A DNA stretch of 64,000 nucleotides, taken from RGVT01 sp037129475. GTDB taxonomy: Bacteria > Planctomycetota > Planctomycetia > Pirellulales > UBA1268. Below the pieces are notes generated by a model. It saw nothing but the letters and a program-made list of their open reading frames with translations. It did no database searches and was not told where the DNA came from. Numbering within the stretch: the first letter of the stretch is position 1; every line of letters starts with the position of its first letter. The position numbers and the translations under genes are program-made. This document shows positions 54,901 through 61,800 of the stretch, one piece after another. The stretch lies in assembly GCA_037129475.1 (NCBI GenBank), contig JBAXUY010000001.1, positions 60,921 through 124,920 on the forward strand. The letters run 5' to 3'.

Positions 54901-55584
54901 CTCCTTGCCCAGCCGCTGATCCTCGCGGGCGGCAAGTTCCACCGGCTTCCAGGCGTTGGCGCGATCCCAGGCGAAGGCCTGTCCGTCGAGATCCTGCGAT
55001 ACGAGCCAGCGGCCGTCGGCCGTGAAGTCAACCGCTGCGACGCTCTGACGGTGTCCGATGCGATCGCCGCCACCGAGCGTTGTCTGAAGCGAACCATCGG
55101 CCACCTTGAGCACCAGGATCTCACCCGTGCTCCCCATCGCTCCGCTGCCGGCCAGCGCCACGCTGCCCTGCTCACCGCCCGCTTCGCCGTTGACCGCGGC
55201 GGAGACGGCGATCGTCTGGATCGCCCCGCGAGTGCCGCGGGCCACCTGCCAGCGCAGGGCCCGTTCCCGCGCCCGCCGCCGCGCGAGGTTTCGCGTCACC
55301 CGCTCTTCGTCGCCATCCTCGACGGCTGGAATGGCGGCATCCACGAGCGTCCAGACCATCGCCACCTTGTCGCGGCCGCCGCTGATGAGCCGCTGCGAAT
55401 CGGGCGTGAAGGCGAGCGCCCGTACCTCACCGGTATGCCCCGGGAGGTCCAGTCGCAGGATCGGATCAGCCTCCTCGCGGCCCTTCTCGGCGGCCACCGG
55501 TGCGGCGGCCCCGGCGTGGGATGCCGCAAGGCACGCCAGCAGGAAGATGCACCACGTCTTCGTGGGCACGTGATCACGGGACAT
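51970..55584 (-). CDS. WD40-repeat protein with C-terminal caspase (peptidase C14) domain
   Basis: This 1204-residue protein has a signal peptide (~1-27) and several WD40 repeats ('GHTGEVRALAFTPDSQRLISGG', shown in part; others near 195, 300, 385 and 640). A PDZ-like 'VRAGDVITEV' segment lies near 690. From ~930 comes a caspase/metacaspase domain with the catalytic H1020 in 'FLAGHGMND' and C1075 in 'VDTCHSGALG'. The catalytic pair is intact, so proteolysis is likely, with specificity for a basic or acidic P1 residue unknown. It follows the CHASE2 cyclase by 43 bases. Similar WD40-caspase proteins occur in planctomycetes and cyanobacteria; substrates are not known to me. Confidence 0.9.
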   Translation of the reverse strand: MSRDHVPTKTWCIFLLACLAASHAGAAAPVAAEKGREEADPILRLDLPGHTGEVRALAFTPDSQRLISGGRDKVAMVWTLVDAAIPAVEDGDEERVTRNLARRRARERALRWQVARGTRGAIQTIAVSAAVNGEAGGEQGSVALAGSGAMGSTGEILVLKVADGSLQTTLGGGDRIGHRQSVAAVDFTADGRWLVSQDLDGQAFAWDRANAWKPVELAAREDQRLGKEGAAALRSMPPLRPVVTLGAGRAVLPTLVSPATAAKPVWQLELVELNDPQQRKRLAEPHLGVITALTASADGTCLASGDLSGLVRVWRLPDGGTKPVEIEIRPLAESLSLSPDGKRLAVSVAADGRGAAPRVEIWNVAPLRKIASRTMPQPVRAVRFSPDGKTLAWTGGRAHEVLTADVDPTAVDAQPDADPLAAANALGGVGRPITRVAFSTTAADAEAAPPRRLAISTQQAGADGKPAPLEAAFDLETLANANVGDESNWLPAAGNAGGWSIDPKPAYPKPGLEVWQLSKDGKPSGRIELALDWQGRAGGRGRAVSWIQRTGEKTPWAVAIGADRGIFLHKLVNEGACPLIRRFRGHEDGVLALAVSADSRWLASGGGDGLAMLWSLAGLDRGRPIEDRWGVSVAVKDGRAVVDAVEGAGPLAGRDVRAGDVITEVSWTEAAGDVTVHKDAAAIVAALPAVPWNAQVAFSTRRLDKDQKIFQRLPAWENIATLHLAANREWAYWTPRGYYAASANGDTLFGWLVNRGLDELPRFFKAQQFRRRLERPDVMARLLAAGSLDAALRESGRELPESSAIVLPQQIALTPEVRILDPRPGASPDGKSIVVTAEVDTPDGTTLSRITAYASGVVAPGKPRVVEERPAADGRPRRTVYAWDLPLPKEHHHLVQVFAAAAEGPTELREVPIKAPPVAPKPARTPRLYLLASGVNRYANSDRFAELGLTNLTFAVGDARSIRESLSRRTLGLYDLTADAILVNQEVTRTGWKRAIEELAEKVGDEIVPDDLLVVFLAGHGMNDDGKYSYLCHDAELTVTAGRDPQASSTGSITWDDFDVLQRIPCRKLAIVDTCHSGALGPAARSTAVREFQENMILVLAAASDEEPSQESGAWGHGAFTKTLLEALDGAADMGRTAEGAVTDGERPDGVVSLDEVVDYVLRKVPEMTLVDDDQSTAQHPTVSPDSIVPYITLPVAALAQPGK

Positions 55585-55627
55585 GGCTGGCCGCTCCTCG
55601 CGCAGGGGATGAATGTTTCATGGACGG

Positions 55628-57691
55628 CTAGCCCTTTTCCTGGTGGGTGTAGACGCCGTCCCAGTCGGCGTTCGGCGGTGCGGCTCGAAAGTGGGCGATG
55701 CGATCCAGATACATCGTATAGATCACCCGCTCGGGGTCAGCCGCCGCCAAGGTCTCGAAGGCCCTCAGTGCGGCGTCCCACTGCTGCGTGCGAAACAGGG
55801 CGAGCGCCGCCAGATGCTGTTCCAGGCGGGCGACTGTTTCGGAGTCGACTTCGCCGGCAAATCCCAACGGCTCATAGAGCCGCACCGGCGTGTCCTTGCC
55901 CTTCACGCGAACGAGGTCGATCTCGCGGCTCACCAGTCCCGGAACCGCGGCCTGGGTGTATTCGGTGACCATCAGGTTGACACCGTACTTCTTGGTCAGG
56001 CTCTCCACCCGCGACCCAAGATTGACGGCGTCGCCCAGAACCGTATAGGCCATGCGGAAATCCGATCCCATGTTGCCGACGTTCATGATGCCCGTATTGA
56101 GCCCGATGCCGACCCGGATGGGCTTCCAGCCCCGGGCGAGGAAGTCCTCCTTCAGGGCGTCCATCTTCTTCACCATGCCGAGCGCGGCCTGAACGGCCCG
56201 TTTGGCATGATCTGTATCGGGGAGCGGCGCGCCCCAGAAGGCCATGATGGCATCGCCCATGTACTTGTCGATGGTGCCGCGGTGCTCATGGATGACGTGG
56301 GTCATGGGGCTCAGGAAGGAGTTCATCAACACGGTGAGCGTCTGCGGTGAGAGACCCTCCGAGATGGTGGTGAACCCGCGCACGTCGGAAAACAGCACCG
56401 TCATTTCCCGCGATTCGCCGCCGACGGTCACCGTCTGGCCGCTCTTGCTCATCTCGGTGACCAGTTCCGGCGGGATGTATTGGCCGAACGTCCGGGCGAT
56501 CTGCTGCTTCTGGCTGCGCTCGATCAGGTATTGGCGAAACTCCACCACCAGATAGCTGAGCGCCAGCGCCAGCAGGCCGTACGACATCGACACCACCAAT
56601 CCGCGGTTCACGTACAGCCAGGTGGCGAGCAGGACAAAGCCACAGCCAAGCGCCGCCACGCACAGCCCGCGTGGCAGCGGCCGGGGCAGAAGCAGTGCGA
56701 GCAGCACCATGCTGGCCATCAGGATCAGTGGCGGCAGCGCGTCGATGACAATGCCCGCGGCCCGCAGCGGCGCTCCCCTGAGAATGGAACCGATGCTGTC
56801 GGCGATGATCTCGACTCCGTAGACCATGCCCACCGGCGTGTTGAATCTGTCGTGGGACACCTCGGAGGTGTCGCCCATCACGACGATCTTGTCCTTCACC
56901 CAGAATTCGAGTTCCGCCCGTTCGCTCTCGTCGAGTTGTGAGATGTCGAGAAACTCGAGCGCCGTCAGCCCCGCCGACTGGCTGAGAAAGCGGGTGCCGG
57001 TGGGGAGTGGCGGAAAATCGACGGAGAGCCGGTACTCGTGATCGAGGGGAACACGCAACTCGCCCAGCACCAGCGTCGTGCCGTCCAGTGTGGGCTCGAC
57101 GCCCAGGAACAGGGCGGCGGCCTTCACTGCGAACGGCCAGCCCCCGCGTTCCGCGATCGAATCGGGATGGATCGTGAGACGCGAGAGCATCGTGACCAGG
57201 TTGGAATTGGATTCGATATTCGTGTAGCCGCTGTCGGCGGCCTGGTCGAGGACCGTGGTCGGGCGGTTGATCTTCACGAACTCGCCGGCACGAAAATCGG
57301 CCTGCGACACGAGCAGGGCGTTTCCGGCGTCGCTGAGTGCGCCGGCCAGGGCCGGGTCCTCGCCATAGGAACTGGGAAAGTCCATCAGCATGTCGACGGC
57401 GATGACTCTCGCCCCCAACGATTTCAGGTTGGTCACGATGGCACCGATGTCGGTGCGTCGGAGCGGGAAGCTCTTGTAGGCCTGAAAGAAGGGTTCGTCC
57501 GTGTTGACCAGCACCACCTCCGGCGCGGGCGCGAGCTTCCTGGTGTCGCCGAAGGCCATCCGTACCTGGTGGCGGAAGGAGAGCGTCTGATCCTCGAGCA
57601 GCGCGCACCATTCGAACCGTTGGGCGAGAACGGCGAGAAGAAAAAGAGCAAGAGTGGCGAAAACGTCGTACCGCGTGGATCGTCCGTTCAT
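55628..57691 (-). CDS. CHASE2-domain adenylate/guanylate cyclase
   Basis: This 687-residue protein has an N-terminal span, a CHASE2 extracytoplasmic sensor ('LRRTDIGAIVTNLKSLGARV' in part, and 'VVMGDTSEVSHDRFNTPVG'), three more spans (~320-400) and a class III nucleotide cyclase domain. The cyclase keeps both metal aspartates (D436 in 'FSDVRGFT', D480 in 'YMGDAIM'), the purine lysine K476 and the transition-state N557/R561 in 'DAVNLGSR'. A Lys/Thr pair favours ATP over GTP. The C-terminal ~60 residues are helical and TPR-like. CHASE2 proteins sense an unknown signal outside the cytoplasm and control the cyclase. cNMP-binding proteins are encoded at 38323 and 41501. Confidence 0.94.
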   Translation of the reverse strand: MNGRSTRYDVFATLALFLLAVLAQRFEWCALLEDQTLSFRHQVRMAFGDTRKLAPAPEVVLVNTDEPFFQAYKSFPLRRTDIGAIVTNLKSLGARVIAVDMLMDFPSSYGEDPALAGALSDAGNALLVSQADFRAGEFVKINRPTTVLDQAADSGYTNIESNSNLVTMLSRLTIHPDSIAERGGWPFAVKAAALFLGVEPTLDGTTLVLGELRVPLDHEYRLSVDFPPLPTGTRFLSQSAGLTALEFLDISQLDESERAELEFWVKDKIVVMGDTSEVSHDRFNTPVGMVYGVEIIADSIGSILRGAPLRAAGIVIDALPPLILMASMVLLALLLPRPLPRGLCVAALGCGFVLLATWLYVNRGLVVSMSYGLLALALSYLVVEFRQYLIERSQKQQIARTFGQYIPPELVTEMSKSGQTVTVGGESREMTVLFSDVRGFTTISEGLSPQTLTVLMNSFLSPMTHVIHEHRGTIDKYMGDAIMAFWGAPLPDTDHAKRAVQAALGMVKKMDALKEDFLARGWKPIRVGIGLNTGIMNVGNMGSDFRMAYTVLGDAVNLGSRVESLTKKYGVNLMVTEYTQAAVPGLVSREIDLVRVKGKDTPVRLYEPLGFAGEVDSETVARLEQHLAALALFRTQQWDAALRAFETLAAADPERVIYTMYLDRIAHFRAAPPNADWDGVYTHQEKG

Positions 57692-57760
57692 GGCGCTATC
57701 CCAAAAAGGCTTCCACCCGCTGATTCAGCCAGCGGGCTCGCGGCGAAACCATCCCGGGCT

Positions 57761-57780
57761 GATCAAGAAACGGGGAGGAC
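57761..57780 (+). repeat. 20-base intergenic motif, copy 2 of 2
   Basis: GATCAAGAAACGGGGAGGAC is identical to 29128-29147. This copy lies between the FecR-like gene and the cyclase gene, both on the minus strand, and is 70 bases upstream of the cyclase ATG in minus-strand direction. It is preceded by CCCGGG and followed by ATCATCGA. Confidence 0.6.
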
Positions 57781-57826
57781 ATCATCGAGCGGGCCCCCCC
57801 CGTCAGCGCTCCTCGTCTCCTGGCGA

Positions 57827-58768
57827 TCAGTTGCCGCTGAGTTGATTGTTGTAGGTCAGCGCTTCCTTCTGCCGCAGTTCATCCAATTTCAGCTCGCTGT
57901 AGGCGCGAATCAGCAGCGGTCGGAGGTCGTTCTCATCCTTGTTTTCATCGAAGTACTTGCGATAGAGATCCAAGGCCGCCACGGCCACGCCTTTCTCGTC
58001 CAGCAGATTCGCCACCGAAAAGTCGTCGTTGGGATCGATGGCCCGGATCTTCGCGATCGATTCGGCGAGCGTCTTGTCGTCGGCGGTCGAGAGCCAGATG
58101 AGACTGCCTTCCTTGTCGGCCTCGGCCACCTGCTTGCCATTTTCGGTCACAGCCACGGTGAAGGTGTGCTTGCCGGGGCTGAGTTCCGGAACCTTGAAGC
58201 GCACCACGTCGCCATCAACGCCCGCAACGGCATGGGCTTTGCCGTCGATGGTCACCACGAAGGAGTATTGCTTGCCGACGTTTTGCCATGCGAGTTCGGG
58301 ATAGGTGGATGACAGGCTGATATCCTGCGGCACGCGCAGCTTGATCTCGCCCGGCTTCTTCGCGCCACGGCGTACGGTCGTGTAACGCTGGGCGTCGGCG
58401 AAGCGATTGCCGAGTCCGGCCATCAGATCCCCCGAGGCGGCCTCCGGCGCCGACAGCGTGCCGCTGATCACCTTGATCTCGGCGCCGGCGACCTCGATCT
58501 GGCTGCTGGCGGCGATGGTCTGGGACGTGCTCTTGGCCTGATCGATCAACGTGCCCGAACCATCGGCACCGGTACGAATCATGTCGCCGGCGAACAGATA
58601 CTTGTTGCGTGTGACCGGCTTCCACGCCGTGCCATCCCGGCTCGACTCAACCTTCCCGCTGGCTTGGATCAGCAGCGCCACCGGCGGACCCGCGCCGAAA
58701 GACTCCACCGAAAACGATGCCGCCATGGTGACCGTAACAGCCAGGACACATGCCAAACGCTTCGTCAT
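57827..58768 (-). CDS. FecR-domain periplasmic protein
   Basis: This 313-residue protein has a signal peptide (~1-26) and a FecR-like domain at ~30-140 ('GTAWKPVTRNKYLFAGDMIRTG', shown in part, with the family's 'GD.IRTG' turn and 'AEIKVISGTLSA'). A beta-sandwich-like middle ('KVPELSPGKHTFTVAV') and a helical, TPR-like end follow. The start ATG is preceded by a perfect ribosome-binding site AAGGAGG six bases away. FecR domains often sit beside CHASE2 cyclases; the pair may form a periplasmic sensing unit. No sigma factor is encoded next to it, unlike iron-uptake FecR systems. Confidence 0.87.
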   Translation of the reverse strand: MTKRLACVLAVTVTMAASFSVESFGAGPPVALLIQASGKVESSRDGTAWKPVTRNKYLFAGDMIRTGADGSGTLIDQAKSTSQTIAASSQIEVAGAEIKVISGTLSAPEAASGDLMAGLGNRFADAQRYTTVRRGAKKPGEIKLRVPQDISLSSTYPELAWQNVGKQYSFVVTIDGKAHAVAGVDGDVVRFKVPELSPGKHTFTVAVTENGKQVAEADKEGSLIWLSTADDKTLAESIAKIRAIDPNDDFSVANLLDEKGVAVAALDLYRKYFDENKDENDLRPLLIRAYSELKLDELRQKEALTYNNQLSGN

Positions 58769-58829
58769 CGTTGCCTCCTTGGAAAGAATTCGCAGTAGCC
58801 TAGCAAAACGCCCATGCATTCGTCGGAAA

Positions 58830-61800
58830 TCAACCCAGTCGGAGGCCCATGCCCGAGGCAAACGAAATGCCACTCGGGCTGAGAGCCTTGAAGCACTCTT
58901 TCCTCGACCAACGTTTCGCGACGTTGGTCTGGGTGGTGTCGAATGAGAACGCGACCACTCCGTTCGCCGTGGTGTTAAACGCTCCCAGTGCGGCAAACAC
59001 CTGCGATCGGCCCTTGCCCTCGGCGTCTGCGACGGCAACGGAGAGCGCTGCGTTGAAGCCCCCGGCCACATTCACGGTGGGCTTCCCCTGGGCGGCACCG
59101 TTCCCATACCAGTAGTCGAGATTTTCCTGCTGAATCTGATTGATTTTATTGTTGACGGTGGTGCTGCCGAAGAACCGACCCCCGGTCGTTCCTGCGGAAA
59201 AGGCCTGACCCGCTCCAGCCGTCAAGGCCGCGTCGATCGCCTGTTGGTTGCCCCCCAGCACGCCGCCGCCCGGGATCACCCGGAAGTTGCTCATGCCGCT
59301 CTTGCCGGCGGCGACGATGAGTTCGGAGCGCAGGTCGCCATCGATGTCGCCGGCTGCCAGGGAGGCCCCCGCGCCAAAGACATTCATCATGACCCCGTCG
59401 CCTCTGTTGAGATCGAGCTTCAACACGAACGAGTTTTGCTGAACGAGTGACCCGCCCTGCCTGCCGAAGACCGTCACCGACGTCTGAACGCCGGTCGCGG
59501 CTGCCATGGCCACGCTGGCAGGCCCGACCGTCGAGCAGTCGACGGGTGTGGAGAATGAGCCGACGGCAAGCCCCGTGATCGCACCCGCAACGGCAGGGGT
59601 GCGGAGCGTCGGTGTCGTCACGACCACAGGCTGGGCTCCGCGGGTGGCCGCAGCCACCGTAAAGGCCGCCGCGCCGTTGAAGGCCGCGCGATCGCTTGTC
59701 GGGGCCACGATGATCTGCGGAATCGCCGACGTGTTTCCCTGCAGCTCACCGGCTGCCACGACGAACCCTCCGGTGTAACTTGTTCCGAACACGCCCGCGA
59801 CGTCGAGCGTGACGAACCGCCACGCCAATGCCGACTCGGGACTGCCGTTGAAGACGCCGATCTTCTGCAACGAGCGTCCGTAGATATTGATCTCCACCCT
59901 GCCGGCGATCGTGACTGTGTCGATCGGGGCATTGAGTGAGATGACGGTGTTGCCCTTGATCATCGTCACGGCCGTCACGGTGCGACTGACCGGTGCGCCC
60001 AGAGCCGGAAACTGCGGGGTGATCACGAGCGTGGTCCCCTTGGGCGCCAGCGAAAGAACGTTGCCCGGGATCGTCAGGGTGGTGCTTGCCCGAACGATGG
60101 TGAATGAAAAAGTGGGCAACTCCCCGGGGGCGGTGACGAGATCCTGGTAGCCATCGCCATCGACATCGACACGGGCGACCCGCATCCCGCCGGCGAACGA
60201 GGCCGGGAAGGTCGATCCGTAGACGCCGTCGAATGTGATGTTGCTGCCGGCATTGGCCAGCGTCGGTCCAACATTCAGCACCACGTCGGCCTGCGAACCG
60301 CCAATGCCATAGAGCCGGGCCCCTGGGACGGTCACGTCACCGGCCGTGTTGGAGCCATCACTGCCTGCGGCGAGCACGGGCAGGCCCAGTTGAACGCCGG
60401 AGGAGAACTCCGACGTGTTCTTAGTCACGCTGGCACTGACGACGGTGGCAGTGGCGGTGATCCAGTCGCCGATTTTCACGTTGAGGGTAGTTGCGGCAAC
60501 GAGCGGCACGTCGGCGAAAAACTCCTGTTGTCCCGAGGCAGACACCGTGACGTCGATGGAAAGCGAGGTTCCATCTCCCAGTGGCAGCACCTGTCGCCCC
60601 TCGAAGCCGGAGCGATTCGCTGGAAAACCGATTTCATCGGCCGGCCGATTTGCGAACAACTGCACCCGGTATGTGCCGGCGGTGGCGTTCATGATGCCGC
60701 GGACGCGAATGACCTGCGCACTTCCGATCAGCGACGCCGAGAGGAGTCGGGGAGCGACCTGAGCGTCGTTGCCATCATTCCGAAGGCTGATGCCCTTTCC
60801 GCCATTCAGGAAGATCGAATTCGAGAAGATCGTGTTGTCGTCGGCATTCACGCCCGACACGACCACGCCGTCAACGCCATTGTTGGAGATTGTGTTTTCG
60901 GAAACCTTCCAACCCGTGGATCCTGTGAGCGACACGCCGTTCTGAGCATTCGCCGAAATCGTATTGAGGCTGATCACGCTGCCGCCGAAGCGTCCAGTTC
61001 CAGCGGCGATACCGTCGCCGCCGTTGTTGGAGATTGTGAAGCGAGACAGGGTGGAACCCGTGGAGGTGCCCGCAAACACGACGCCACGACCGCTGAAGTT
61101 CCTGACGTTGCTGCCAGCCGTCGTCATGGACACGTTATTGACGTTGGCACCGATCGAAAGGCCATCCGCAGAGAGTTTGGCCACGCCATCCAAGGCGATC
61201 GTTGAAAAGGCGGTCACTCTCGCGGCCGACCGGATCTGCATCCCGGCCAGTGGGGCTGAATCCCCGACTGCGGCGCGGAAGAAGACCGTGCCGGTTCCAG
61301 CCGCAAGATCGATCGTTTTTGAACCATTGAGCGATTGCTTGAAATCGATATCGCCATTGCCCGTCGAGACCGTGGTTGTGCCGGTGAGCGTCGTCGTGCC
61401 TGCGACAGTGAAGGCGCTATCGGTCGTGGTGTAGGTGCCGTTGAGCGTGGCGTTGTCGCCGTACTGCTGGGCACCGCTGGTGGTGACCGACTGGAGGCTG
61501 ACTGTGCCGCCGGCGTTTGTCGTGAGGCTGGCCAGGCTCGTGCCACTGCCGACGTTAGCGCTGAAGAGCGTAGCGCCGGTGGAGTTGGCGGTTAACCCGT
61601 ACGTACCGTCGACGGCGCCGGCGAACGTGATGTTGCCAATGCCGGTCGAGACCGTGGTTGTGCCGGCGAGCGTCGTCGTGCCGGCGACACTGAAGGCGCT
61701 GTCGGTCGTGGTATAGGTGCCGTTGAGCGTCGCGTGGTCGCCGTACTGCTGGGCGCCGGTGGTGGTGACCGACAGGAGGCTGACGGTGCCGCCGGCGTTT

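Noticed and set aside
52234..55968. An open frame of 1244 codons on the plus strand, opposite the caspase gene.
   Set aside because: It is His/Arg/Gly-rich without domains and lies opposite a gene with intact WD40 and caspase motifs; it is a shadow of that gene.
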